The notes beneath the pieces were generated by a model that saw only the letters and a list, made by a program, of their open reading frames with translations, was not told the origin of the DNA and did not search any database. From Acidobacteriota bacterium (GTDB lineage Bacteria > Acidobacteriota > Blastocatellia > Pyrinomonadales > Pyrinomonadaceae), in assembly GCA_016703965.1 (NCBI GenBank), contig JADJBB010000021.1, positions 806,001-870,000 of the forward strand: 64,000 nt of DNA, read 5' to 3'. This document shows, piece after piece, positions 25,116 through 34,831 of this stretch (within the stretch, counting starts at the first letter, position 1; every line of letters begins with the position of its first letter). A program made the position numbers and the translations under genes.

Positions 25116-26879
25116 ATGAGCGACAACAATACAAACACGCCGGCACCTGAGTCAGAGGGGATGACCGAAACTCCCGAATCGCTTGCCGAACCAGCGGCGA
25201 TAGATGAGGCCGAAACCAAACCCGCGACAAAACAAACCAGCGTAGCCCGCTCTGCCGGTATCGTCTCGATCGCGGTCATGTTCTCGCGCGTTTTGGGTTT
25301 ACTGCGTGAGGTCATCTTTGCCAAGTATTTTGGTGCCGGGTTTTTATATGACGCCTATGTCGTGGCGTTTCGTATCCCAAATGTCCTTCGCGACCTGTTT
25401 GCCGAGGGAGCTTTGTCAGTTGCTTTCGTTAAGGTTTTTACCGATTACCAGATAAACAAGGGCGAAAAAGAAGCCTGGCGGCTCGCGAGCCTGGTGCTCA
25501 ATCTGCTTGCGGTCGTGATGAGCGTGATCTGCATCGTCGGCATCATATTTTCGAAGCAGTTCGTGGGGCTGATCGCAGATGGCTTCTCGCCTGAGAAAGC
25601 CGCACTTGCGACGACGCTGTCGCAGATAATGTTCCCGTTCATAATGCTGGTCGCTCTGGCGGCCCTGGCGATGGGGGTTTTGAATACTAAAGGCGTTTTT
25701 GGGGTTCCGGCTTCGGCCTCTACGGTTTTCAATATTGTCTCGATAATTGTGGGGCTCGGTGTAGCTTACTGGCTGAGCGGCGGTGGTTGGACCGAGTCAA
25801 ATGACAAGACCGCTATCCCGGACTTCGCATCGCAATGGGCAATTATCGGGATGGCGATCGGAACTTTACTTGGCGGAGCTGCGCAGTTTTTGATGCAAAT
25901 ACCGTCGCTGATCCGCGTTGGCTTTCGCTTTACCCCGATACTCAGCTTTGCAGACGAAGGCGTTCGCAAGGTAATGGCCTTGATGGGGCCTGCGATAATC
26001 GGCACGTCGGCCGTTCAGGTAAACGTGATGATAAACACGTATTTCGTTGCTGGGATAGATGGGGCAAATAGCTGGCTCAGCTACTCGTTCCGGCTGATGC
26101 AGCTGCCGATCGGCGTTTTCGGAGTGGCTGTAGGAACGGCGGCAATTCCGGTGATGTCGCGTCTCGCGAGTGAAGGGAAAATTAAGGACCTTCGCGATAC
26201 GATCTCTTCGTCGATGAATCTGGTCTTTCTGCTCACGCTGCCGTCGGCATGCGGGCTAATAATTCTGGGCGAGCCGATCGTTCGGATGATCTATGAACGC
26301 GGGAAATTCGACGCGATGGACACTAGTATGACGGCTGCCGCGCTGGCCGGGTACTCTGTCGGCCTTACGGGTTATGCCGCGATCAAGATCCTGTCGCCCG
26401 CTTTCTACGCCCTGAACGACGCCAAGACGCCGATGATCATAGCTCTCGCGTCGATCGGCGTTAACCTTATTGGTTCCTACTTCCTTCGCGAATGGCTCTC
26501 GAATTACGGCGTCACGCCCGAAACGCCGCGTGGATACGGCCATGTCGGCGTTGCCTTGGCCACGTCGATCGTTGCTCTCGTTAATTTCTTTGCCCTCGCA
26601 TTGATCTTGCGTGGCCGCATAAAGCGGCTCAATGGCCGCAACATTATCTTTTCGTTCCTAAAGATCGCGGCTGCATCAGCAGTAATGTCCGTTGCTGCGT
26701 ACGCGAGCTATCACGCTCTGCTCGGCCATTACGGCTCGGCGACGCTCGTGCTCAGAATAGTCGAGGCCTTCGTTCCGATCGCTGCGGGTGCGGTCTCATT
26801 CGTGATCGCGGCAAAACTATTGAAAGTAACGGAACTGGAGCAAGCCGTTGGGACGATTCGAAGAAAATTTGCCAGATAA
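25116..26879 (+). CDS. murJ: MurJ lipid II flippase (MviN)
   Basis: 587 residues. A polar, acidic N-terminal tail of about 45 residues precedes the MOP-superfamily core with around 14 membrane helices. Diagnostic segments are SVARSAGIVSIAVMFSRVLG, FGAGFLYDAYVVAFRIPN, RDLFAEGALSVAFVKVF and YERGKFD. The protein flips lipid-linked peptidoglycan precursor to the periplasmic face. The long N-terminal tail is unusual, and no good Shine-Dalgarno supports the first ATG; no in-frame ATG follows until the core. Confidence 0.94.
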   Translation: MSDNNTNTPAPESEGMTETPESLAEPAAIDEAETKPATKQTSVARSAGIVSIAVMFSRVLGLLREVIFAKYFGAGFLYDAYVVAFRIPNVLRDLFAEGALSVAFVKVFTDYQINKGEKEAWRLASLVLNLLAVVMSVICIVGIIFSKQFVGLIADGFSPEKAALATTLSQIMFPFIMLVALAALAMGVLNTKGVFGVPASASTVFNIVSIIVGLGVAYWLSGGGWTESNDKTAIPDFASQWAIIGMAIGTLLGGAAQFLMQIPSLIRVGFRFTPILSFADEGVRKVMALMGPAIIGTSAVQVNVMINTYFVAGIDGANSWLSYSFRLMQLPIGVFGVAVGTAAIPVMSRLASEGKIKDLRDTISSSMNLVFLLTLPSACGLIILGEPIVRMIYERGKFDAMDTSMTAAALAGYSVGLTGYAAIKILSPAFYALNDAKTPMIIALASIGVNLIGSYFLREWLSNYGVTPETPRGYGHVGVALATSIVALVNFFALALILRGRIKRLNGRNIIFSFLKIAAASAVMSVAAYASYHALLGHYGSATLVLRIVEAFVPIAAGAVSFVIAAKLLKVTELEQAVGTIRRKFAR

Positions 26880-26909
26880 TGCGATCAAGATATGACAATT
26901 TCGTTTCAT

Positions 26910-26984
26910 GTTCCGTGTCGTTCAGTGTGATCCGTGGTTAATTCTTTGGAATTTCACCACGGATCGCACGGAATAACACGGAAC
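26910..26984. repeat. CACGGA-word inverted repeat after murJ
   Basis: The left arm (26910-26945) begins GTTCCGTGTCG and the right arm (26949-26984) ends ATAACACGGAAC; they pair over about 30 bases with few mismatches and a three-base loop. The words CACGGA and CACGGAAT recur within each arm. It lies 30 nt after the murJ stop and 28 nt before the next start, on the same strand. Confidence 0.8.
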
Positions 26985-27012
26985 AAATCAAGATACCTTT
27001 CCAAGCGTTCTC

Positions 27013-27516
27013 ATGATAAAACCCTTTAATTCCATTCACCCAAAGATCCACGAAACCGCCTTCGTGACCGACGATTCCGTCATAATCGGTGACGTTGAGA
27101 TCGGTGAGGATGCGAGCGTTTGGTATGGGTCGGTGCTTCGCGGGGATGTGAATTATATTCGCGTCGGGGCACGGACTAATGTGCAGGACATGACGATGAT
27201 CCATGTCAGCTCCAAAGGTTTGCCGACCATCCTCGAAGAGAACATCACCATCGGTCACCGTGTCACGCTGCACGCGTGCTATGTCGAGAGCGGTTGTCTA
27301 ATTGGCATGGGAGCGATAATCATGGACGGGGCACGGATCGGCCGCAATTCGCTCGTCGGAGCGGGAGCGTTGATAACACCGGGCACGCAAATACCGCCAA
27401 ATTCTCTCGTCGTCGGCTCGCCCGCCAGAGTAAAACGTGAACTCACTGCCGACGAACTCGCGATGCTGGAAAAGTCGTGGCGAAACTACGTTGAACTTAA
27501 AGATCAGTACTCCTGA
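27013..27516 (+). CDS. gamma-class carbonic anhydrase family protein (left-handed beta-helix)
   Basis: 167 residues with hexapeptide-repeat turns throughout (DSVIIGDVEIGEDASVWYG, LIGMGAIIMDGARIGRN). The zinc-binding His set is present as MIHV and GHRVTLHAC, spaced as in Cam/CaiE/YrdA proteins. The fold trimerises and binds metal between subunits. Members may hydrate CO2, but many have no shown activity. It is preceded and followed by inverted-repeat elements; the tandem array starts nine nt after the stop. Confidence 0.92.
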   Translation: MIKPFNSIHPKIHETAFVTDDSVIIGDVEIGEDASVWYGSVLRGDVNYIRVGARTNVQDMTMIHVSSKGLPTILEENITIGHRVTLHACYVESGCLIGMGAIIMDGARIGRNSLVGAGALITPGTQIPPNSLVVGSPARVKRELTADELAMLEKSWRNYVELKDQYS

Positions 27517-27524
27517 TCAGAAAA

Positions 27525-28155
27525 GATCCTGCCCGCGAAATACGCGAAAGTACGCGAAAAAAAGAAGAACTAAGGAAATGAACGAGGCAGCACTCGACTT
27601 GCTGCGAGTCGTTCTGGTTTCATCCCATTTCGCGTCATTTCGCGTCATTTCGCGGGCAAAAGCCCTAACTCGCGACCAAGATCAAGACGGATCTTCCCCG
27701 CGAAATACGCGAAAGTACGCGAAAAAAAGAAGAACTAAGGAAATGAACTAGGTAGCACTCGGTTTGTTGCGAGCCATTCTGTTTTCATCCCATTTCGCGT
27801 CATTTCGCGTATTTCGCGGGCAAAAGCCCTAACTCGCGACCAAGATCAAGACCGATCTTGCCCGCGAAATACGCGAAAGTGCGCGAAAAACAGAAGAACT
27901 AAGGCAGTGAATAAGGCAGCACTTGGCTTTGCTGCCCAGCCATTCCGTTTTCATCACATTTCGCGTCATTTCGCGTATTTCGCGGGCAAAAGCCCTAACT
28001 CGCGACCAAGATCAAGACCGATCTTCCCCGCGAAATACGCGAAAGTGCGCGAAAAACAGAAGAACTAAGGCAGCACTTGGCTTTGCTGCCCAGCCATTCT
28101 GTTTTCATCACATTTCGCGTCATTTCGCGTATTTCGCGGGCAAATCCCTAACTCG
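27525..28155. repeat. four tandem ~165-bp units, each an inverted repeat of CGCGAAA words
   Basis: Units begin at GATCNTNCCCGCGAAA at 27525, 27690, 27854 and 28020, giving periods of 165, 164 and 166; the fourth unit ends near 28155. In each unit the left arm (CCCGCGAAATACGCGAAAG...) pairs with a right arm (...CATTTCGCGTATTTCGCGGG). Between the arms is a small inverted repeat built on GCAGCA...TGCTGC. Units are joined by a spacer containing AGCCCTAACTCGCGACCAAG. Copies diverge mainly in the central loop. Open frames reported across it (for example 27437-27751) are fortuitous. This explains the ~700-nt gap between the carbonic anhydrase and the HisS-like gene. Confidence 0.9.
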
Positions 28156-28157
28156 TG

Positions 28158-28181
28158 ATCTGTGTCCATCTGTGGTCAAAA
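28158..28181. repeat. unpaired half-element CTGTGTCCATCTGTGG
   Basis: One arm only of the word family seen as a full inverted repeat at 49.65-49.75 kb. It lies directly after the tandem array and about 35 nt before the next start codon. Confidence 0.5.
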
Positions 28182-28216
28182 TTTCTTTCTCTCCCTCTCT
28201 GCGGTAAAATAGCAGC

Positions 28217-28933
28217 ATGGCAAGTACCAAAGCAGTCACTGGGATTCGTGATGTTGAAAAACGCGATCACGTGACGAGCGTTATTAAGGAAATTTGCGAG
28301 CGCTACGGTTTCGAACGACTTGAAAGCGGCGCTTCATTCCAGGTGAATATCGGCAGTGACGACAGTTCGATCGAGGCGAACGCGATACTTGCGGTGAATG
28401 AGACGCTTGAGCGGTTGGGCGTGCAGAATTTTGCGATCTATCTTAGTCACAGTGACGTGTTGGCGAGCATATTGGAGACGGTTCGCGTTCCCGCGAAACT
28501 GCGGCAGAAGACCTTTGCTGCTATTCGTGGCTTTAGCAAATTCAACATCGAGGGCTTTGTGGCGGAATTGCAGGAGGCCGGCGTTTCCGAAAATGCCTCG
28601 ACCGTCCTTGCCGAGCTTTTCCTGACGACTGATGAGATCCTTAATCAGGAACGCGACATTAACCAAACCGTCGTCAGCAATTTGCTGAATATCGTTAACA
28701 TCGACACGCTGACCGAGCTTGGCGCGATTCTTCGGTCGACGGGACGAAAGCCGGTCTTTATCGATCCGGCGTTGCCCTGCGAGTCGCCGTTTGACGAGGG
28801 AATTGTGATCGAAACCCGAACGTCCGGGCTGGATGTTCTCGGCGAGGGCGGCTGCATTGTCAGGTCGGACGATGAAACCGTCTTCGCGTTCTCGTTCGAC
28901 ATCGAAAACATCGTCGAACTGATGGCATCGTGA
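28217..28933 (+). CDS. HisS-derived paralogue lacking the catalytic core
   Basis: 238 residues, clearly homologous to the HisS encoded just downstream. The first ~35 residues (start ATGGCAAGTAC shared with hisS; ERYGFERLE versus ESYGFEPLE) are followed by an abrupt jump to the region after motif 2. The stretch corresponding to roughly 105 residues of HisS, including the class II motif 2 (RYDLTVPLAR) and the QPVWRADRP segment, is missing. The insertion domain is kept (DEILNQERDINQTVVSNLLNIV versus TEIHNQEKDINPTILANLINIV). Motif 3 is altered, GFSLGLERI becoming AFSFDIENI, so its Arg is lost, and there is no anticodon-binding domain. It cannot be a synthetase. The frame is nonetheless intact; it may be a regulator or a slowly decaying duplicate. 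Confidence 0.8.
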   Translation: MASTKAVTGIRDVEKRDHVTSVIKEICERYGFERLESGASFQVNIGSDDSSIEANAILAVNETLERLGVQNFAIYLSHSDVLASILETVRVPAKLRQKTFAAIRGFSKFNIEGFVAELQEAGVSENASTVLAELFLTTDEILNQERDINQTVVSNLLNIVNIDTLTELGAILRSTGRKPVFIDPALPCESPFDEGIVIETRTSGLDVLGEGGCIVRSDDETVFAFSFDIENIVELMAS

Positions 28934-28939
28934 AAAGGA

Positions 28940-29287
28940 TTTAGCCACTAATTACACGAATCTCCCGAATAAGAAAAGTCAATTTAGGCGGTGGAGCGGT
29001 AGTGGCTAAATTAAAATCTTCGCCGTGAAGCGGCGTAAGAAAATAGCCAGATGCGGAGCTTCTGGTTGTCGGCATTCCCTGAATCTAAGTGCGGTGAAGC
29101 CGCACCAGCTAATCTTACCGCATCTCCGACGCGGCGAGGTCACGCGACTACTTTACCAGAAGCTTCGCATCTGGCTATTTTCTGCGGCCGCTCCACGGCC
29201 AAGGCGGGACCGTTCAGACATCCTCATTACACAAATTTCACTAATAAGAATTCTGATTCGTGCTATTCGTGTAATTCGTGGCTAAAA
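28940..29287. repeat. nested inverted repeats between the HisS-like gene and hisS
   Basis: Fills the ~360-nt gap. The outer pair is TTTAGCCACTAATTACACGA (28940 on) with CGTGTAATTCGTGGCTAAA (to 29286). A middle pair is AAAATAGCCAGATGCGGAGC (from about 29040) with GCTTCGCATCTGGCTATTTT (to about 29181). A local hairpin at 29226-29275 has arms built on ATTACAC and GTGTAAT. Smaller stems (CTTCGCCGTGAAGCGGCG) lie between. The outer right arm ends nine nt before the hisS ATG. Frames across it are not genes. Confidence 0.8.
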
Positions 29288-29295
29288 TGTTTTTT

Positions 29296-30644
<1,349 letters not shown>

Positions 30645-30648
<4 letters not shown>

Positions 30649-31203
30649 GTAACGCAAAACGCGGTATCGTCGCGGCAGCAGCAGTTCTGGTTCTGATCTT
30701 AACGTCTTATTTTCTATCGCACGCCAGCGTGGGATCTGAGGATTTGCCGAATTTCTTCCGTGTCAATGACAAACTAGCTCGCGGAGGGCAGCCTAAGGAC
30801 GCAGGGTTTGCCGAGCTGAAGAAGCAAGGTTTCGCTACGGTCATCAGCCTTCGCGACGATGATGAACGAGCTCGCCGGGAAAAAGAAATCGCCGAGGCCG
30901 CCGGGCTGCGGTTCATCAACATGCCGCTCGCAAACTGGAGTCGTCCCAGCATAAAGGATATCGAGGCTATCGAGTCCGCGATCGATCTTCCCGGAAAATC
31001 AACCGGTCTTCGTCCATTGCCGCCGCGGTGCCGACCGAACGGGAACGGTGATGGCTGTCTATCGCATCAAGCACGACGGCTGGAACGCCAAACAGGCCAG
31101 CGAAGAAGCCGAAAAATTCGGCATTGGCTGGTGGCAATTCCCCATGCGCGATTTTATTCAAGATTACTATCGCGATACGCAAAGTAAGACGGCACACGAA
31201 TAA
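30645..31203 (+). pseudogene. membrane-anchored dual-specificity/tyrosine phosphatase, frameshifted
   Basis: Begins with an N-terminal membrane anchor or signal (residues ~8-24) and a DSP-like fold (FFRVNDKLARGGQP, GFATVISLRDDDE). The first frame runs to 31187 but changes to non-homologous sequence after CCC at 30990-30992. Removing one C restores the frame, giving VFVHCRRGADRTG with the CX5R phosphatase signature, then AVYRIKHDGWNAKQASEEAEKFG and a stop at 31201-31203. So an intact ~185-residue phosphatase is split by a one-base insertion in a short C run. It may be a sequencing error, a true pseudogene or a slippage site. It overlaps the hisS stop and precedes the SulP gene by 17 nt. Confidence 0.85.
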
Positions 31204-31220
31204 TCTAACCAGGAACGCCA

Positions 31221-32903
31221 ATGTACCGCAAACTCGAACCGAAGCTCATAACTGTTTTACGCGAGGGATACACGCTGAAACAGTTTCAGGGCGATCTTTT
31301 GGGCGGTTTGACGGTTGGGGTTGTGGCATTGCCGCTGGCTATCGCCCTCGCGATAGCGTCCGGCGTTAAGCCGGAGCAAGGGCTTTATACGGCGATCTTT
31401 GCGGGATTCGTGATCGCTGTACTCGGCGGATCGCGTGCGCAGATCAGCGGGCCGACCGGTGCGTTCATCGTCATCGTTTACGGCATCGTACAGAAATACG
31501 GCTACGACGGCCTGGTTGTAGCGACGCTGATCGCGGGCGTTTTACTGATAATTATGGGGCTCGCCCGAATGGGAGCCTTTCTCAAATTCGTCCCATATCC
31601 CGTCGTTATCGGATTTACATCGGGCATTGCTCTCATCATTTTTTCGTCACAAGTCAGCGATTTTCTCGGGCTGAAGATCGACAAAGTTCCGGCTGATTTT
31701 GTCGAAAAATGGATCGAATACGTTCGTCACGCTGCAACGATCGATCCATACACGATCGCGGTTGGAGCGGCTTCATTATTGATCATCATTCTATGGCCGA
31801 AGGTGACGCACCGCGTGCCCGGGCCACTGATCGCGATCCTCGTGGTGACGTTCGTGGTCCAGTATTTTCAAATACCGGTCGCGACGATCGAATCCCGATT
31901 TGGCGGTGTTCCGAACACATTGCCGATGCCGCATTTTCCGGTCGTGACATGGGCGATGGTCCAGGACATGTTCTCGCCGGCGATCACGATCGCGATACTT
32001 GCGGGCCTCGAATCTCTCCTTGCGGCTGTGGTCGCTGACGGAATGATGGGAACGCGCCATCGTTCGAACATGGAGCTTATCGCCCAAGGCGCGGGCAATA
32101 TCGTCTCTGTGATGTTCGGCGGAGTTCCGGCAACCGGGGCAATTGCCCGAACCGCCACAAACATCAAGAGCGGCGGAACGACGCCCGTCTCGGCGATCAT
32201 ACACTGCGTATTTCTGCTCCTTGTGCTTCTGTTCATTGGCAAGTGGGCAGCGATGATCCCGATGGCCACGCTCGCGGCGATCCTGATCGTTGTCGCCTAT
32301 AACATGAGCGAATGGCGGGAATTCAAGCATTTGCTCAGCAGTCCCCGAGGCGATATTGCCGTCCTGTTGGCAACTTTCTTTCTAACGGTATTCATTGAAT
32401 TGACGGTCGCGATCCAGGTCGGGATACTTCTCGCTGCTTTCCTATTCCTTCAAAAGATGTCGACCGAAACGCACGTCGACCTGATAACTGAGAATCTAAA
32501 AGAGGATGAGGAGTTTCGGGGACGTGACATGGCGGGAATCGAGATCCCGAAGGGTGTTGAAGTCTTTGAGATCTATGGATCGTTATTTTTTGGTGCTGTC
32601 AGGCAATTCAAGGAGTCGATCCGTATAGTCGCGACGAAGCCTAAGGTTCTCGTCCTCAGGATGCGACAAGTCCCGACCATCGACGCGAGTGGCGTTCATG
32701 TTCTTGAAGAGCTGGCGAACGAGGCCGCCGGAAATGGCCAGGTGCTGGTATTTTCAGGGGTTTCCCGCGGCGTCTACAGAATAATGCGAAAGAGCGGATT
32801 CGTCGAAAGGGTCGGCAGAAAGAACTTTACACGCGACATATTTGCAGCACTGGAACTGTCCAAAACATATCTTGATGCGGCGGATATTGAGAGAACAAGA
32901 TGA
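31221..32903 (+). CDS. SulP-family inorganic anion transporter with STAS domain
   Basis: 560 residues. About 12-14 membrane spans precede a cytoplasmic STAS domain (from ~455), which contains VLVLRMRQVPTIDASGVHVLEEL. The family signature GLTVGVVALPLAIALAIASG and the GSRAQISGPTGAFIVIVYG segment are present. SulP proteins carry sulfate, bicarbonate or related anions; the substrate here is not determined. A hydrophilic loop near residues 415-445 precedes the STAS domain. The stop overlaps the DUF1572 start (ATGA). Confidence 0.92.
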   Translation: MYRKLEPKLITVLREGYTLKQFQGDLLGGLTVGVVALPLAIALAIASGVKPEQGLYTAIFAGFVIAVLGGSRAQISGPTGAFIVIVYGIVQKYGYDGLVVATLIAGVLLIIMGLARMGAFLKFVPYPVVIGFTSGIALIIFSSQVSDFLGLKIDKVPADFVEKWIEYVRHAATIDPYTIAVGAASLLIIILWPKVTHRVPGPLIAILVVTFVVQYFQIPVATIESRFGGVPNTLPMPHFPVVTWAMVQDMFSPAITIAILAGLESLLAAVVADGMMGTRHRSNMELIAQGAGNIVSVMFGGVPATGAIARTATNIKSGGTTPVSAIIHCVFLLLVLLFIGKWAAMIPMATLAAILIVVAYNMSEWREFKHLLSSPRGDIAVLLATFFLTVFIELTVAIQVGILLAAFLFLQKMSTETHVDLITENLKEDEEFRGRDMAGIEIPKGVEVFEIYGSLFFGAVRQFKESIRIVATKPKVLVLRMRQVPTIDASGVHVLEELANEAAGNGQVLVFSGVSRGVYRIMRKSGFVERVGRKNFTRDIFAALELSKTYLDAADIERTR

Positions 32904-33511
32904 CCGAAATTATCAGGAATTATCACTCAGACGCGATCCAATCGTTCGCAAACTATAAAAAATTGGCCGAGCGGGCGATCGAGCAGGTCAGCGATGAAGA
33001 TTTCTTTGCCTTGATCGATCCTGAGGCGAACTCGATCGCGCTGATCGTGAAGCACATAGCCGGCAATTTGAGATCGCGTTGGACCGATTTTTTGACGACA
33101 GATGGTGAGAAAGACTTTCGCGATCGCGATTCCGAATTTGAGCTGACCGGTGATAGCCGCGAATCGCTGATGGCGTTTTGGGAATCAGGCTGGAAGGTTT
33201 TGTTCGATAACATCGAGCCGCTGACGGTGGAAGATTTTTCGCGAAAGGTAACGATCCGCGGCGAACCGCACTCGATCTGCGAGGCGTTGAACCGGCAGAT
33301 GACGCATTATGCGTATCACATCGGGCAGATCGTTTTCCTGGCCAAACACTTTCGCTCGTCAGAATGGCGGACGCTTAGTGTTCCGAAAAACAGATCATCG
33401 GAATTCAATCAGTTTCTCGCCGACAAACAGGCCGCAGGCGAACTGAAGCTAAACCGGATGGAAGCTCCGCAGGATTTTGTTCAGAGGCAGGATAGAAAGA
33501 ATATGAGCTGA
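32900..33511 (+). CDS. DUF1572 / DinB-superfamily protein
   Basis: 203 residues forming a predicted four-helix bundle. Conserved histidines that could bind metal occur as LIVKHIAGN near residue 50 and MTHYAYHIGQIVFLAKH near 135-150. The DinB/YfiT superfamily includes metal-dependent thiol transferases, but the role of DUF1572 is unknown. It overlaps the SulP gene by 4 nt. Confidence 0.85.
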   Translation: MTEIIRNYHSDAIQSFANYKKLAERAIEQVSDEDFFALIDPEANSIALIVKHIAGNLRSRWTDFLTTDGEKDFRDRDSEFELTGDSRESLMAFWESGWKVLFDNIEPLTVEDFSRKVTIRGEPHSICEALNRQMTHYAYHIGQIVFLAKHFRSSEWRTLSVPKNRSSEFNQFLADKQAAGELKLNRMEAPQDFVQRQDRKNMS

Positions 33512-33593
33512 TCGGGCCACCGTTTAGCCCTGGCTGCCAATACCCGCGACACGGCGATCGGAAGAACTTATTGTGGTATTCTATAAATCCTGT

Positions 33594-34766
33594 ATGAAGC
33601 CAATCTCAATTCTAGGCTCCACCGGTTCGATCGGCTGCAATACCCTCCAAGTTATCGAACATTTAGGCGACTTTCGCGTAGTGGCGATGGCCGCCGGGCG
33701 CAATATACTCAAATTTGCCGAGCAGATCGCGAGGTTTCAGCCGGAACTTGTATCCTGCCAGGACGCGGCATCCGCCGATCAGCTCAAATTGGAAATTGGA
33801 CGGATCGGAGGCCGTATACCGCAGATCGAAGTTGGTGATGACGGGCTCGTTTCGGTAGCCACCCATCCTGACTCTGAGACAGCAGTTTCCGCAATTGTCG
33901 GGGCCGTCGGTCTCGTTCCGACGCTGCGGGCGATCGAGGCCGGAAAGCGAGTAGCTATAGCCAATAAAGAAACCCTGGTGATCGCCGGAGAGCTAATGAC
34001 CGCCGCTGCCGCGCGTTCCGGTGCGGAGATCCTCCCGGTCGACAGCGAACACAATGCCATTCACCAATGCCTGCGGGGCGAAGATCCAACAGAGGTGAAA
34101 CGCCTCATCCTGACCGCATCCGGCGGGCCTTTTCGTACGAAAACCAGAGAAGAAATAGAAGACGCCACGCGCGACGAAGCTCTCAATCACCCGAATTGGA
34201 AAATGGGCGAGAAGATCACGATCGACTCGGCGACACTGATGAACAAAGGCTTGGAAGTCATTGAGGCTAAATGGCTTTTTGGCTTTGAGGCAGATCAGAT
34301 CTCGGTGGTCGTGCATCCGCAATCCGTGGTTCATTCGATGGTCGAAATGATCGACGGCTCGATCATTGCTCAGATGGGCGTTACCGACATGAAGCATGCC
34401 ATTCAATATGCTCTAACATATCCGTCTCGCCAGCAAAACTGCACGCCGCCGCTCGATCTCGCGACGCTGAGCCGCCTAGATTTCGAAGAGCCCGATCTCG
34501 ATCGTTTCCCATGCCTCGGTCTCGCGTATTCGGCGCTTCGAACCGGCGGTACGATGCCCGCAGTTCTTAATGGAGCGAACGAGATAGCCGTTCAGGCCTT
34601 TCTCGATGGCAATATCAGGCTTAGTGAGATCGCCGCGATCAACCGAGCGGTGATGGATGAACACGAAGCTCGGCCTGCCGACAGCCTCGAGGCGATCTTG
34701 GAAACTGACACATGGGCCCGCTCACGCGCTATAATGAAACTCAGTAAAACGGTGGCAGCTAACTGA
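33594..34766 (+). CDS. dxr: 1-deoxy-D-xylulose 5-phosphate reductoisomerase
   Basis: 390 residues from ATG 33594, where the family's N-terminus (MKPISILGSTGSIGCNTLQV) begins; seven residues further upstream are not family-like. The NADPH site is GSTGSIG. The substrate and metal residues lie in PVDSEHNAIHQCL, ASGGPF and NHPNWKMGEKITIDSATLMNKG. It catalyses the committed step of the non-mevalonate isoprenoid pathway (DXP to MEP). It lies upstream of rseP and ispG, a commonly conserved cluster. Confidence 0.97.
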   Translation: MKPISILGSTGSIGCNTLQVIEHLGDFRVVAMAAGRNILKFAEQIARFQPELVSCQDAASADQLKLEIGRIGGRIPQIEVGDDGLVSVATHPDSETAVSAIVGAVGLVPTLRAIEAGKRVAIANKETLVIAGELMTAAAARSGAEILPVDSEHNAIHQCLRGEDPTEVKRLILTASGGPFRTKTREEIEDATRDEALNHPNWKMGEKITIDSATLMNKGLEVIEAKWLFGFEADQISVVVHPQSVVHSMVEMIDGSIIAQMGVTDMKHAIQYALTYPSRQQNCTPPLDLATLSRLDFEEPDLDRFPCLGLAYSALRTGGTMPAVLNGANEIAVQAFLDGNIRLSEIAAINRAVMDEHEARPADSLEAILETDTWARSRAIMKLSKTVAAN

Positions 34767-34831
34767 GTTTATCTGCAACCGGAACGTGTTAGTGTGTGTC
34801 TAACTGACAGCCTTTAGTAGGATTTATTGAA

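Noticed and set aside
27437..27751. Open frames across the tandem array (also 27923-28207)
   Set aside because: They start inside the carbonic anhydrase gene or in repeats, encode repeat words, and end in them; no ribosome site or homology.
27525..28155. Regularly spaced repeats that could suggest a CRISPR array
   Set aside because: The period is ~165 bp, the repeats are long inverted units rather than 25-40 bp direct repeats, the spacers are similar to each other, and no cas genes are present.
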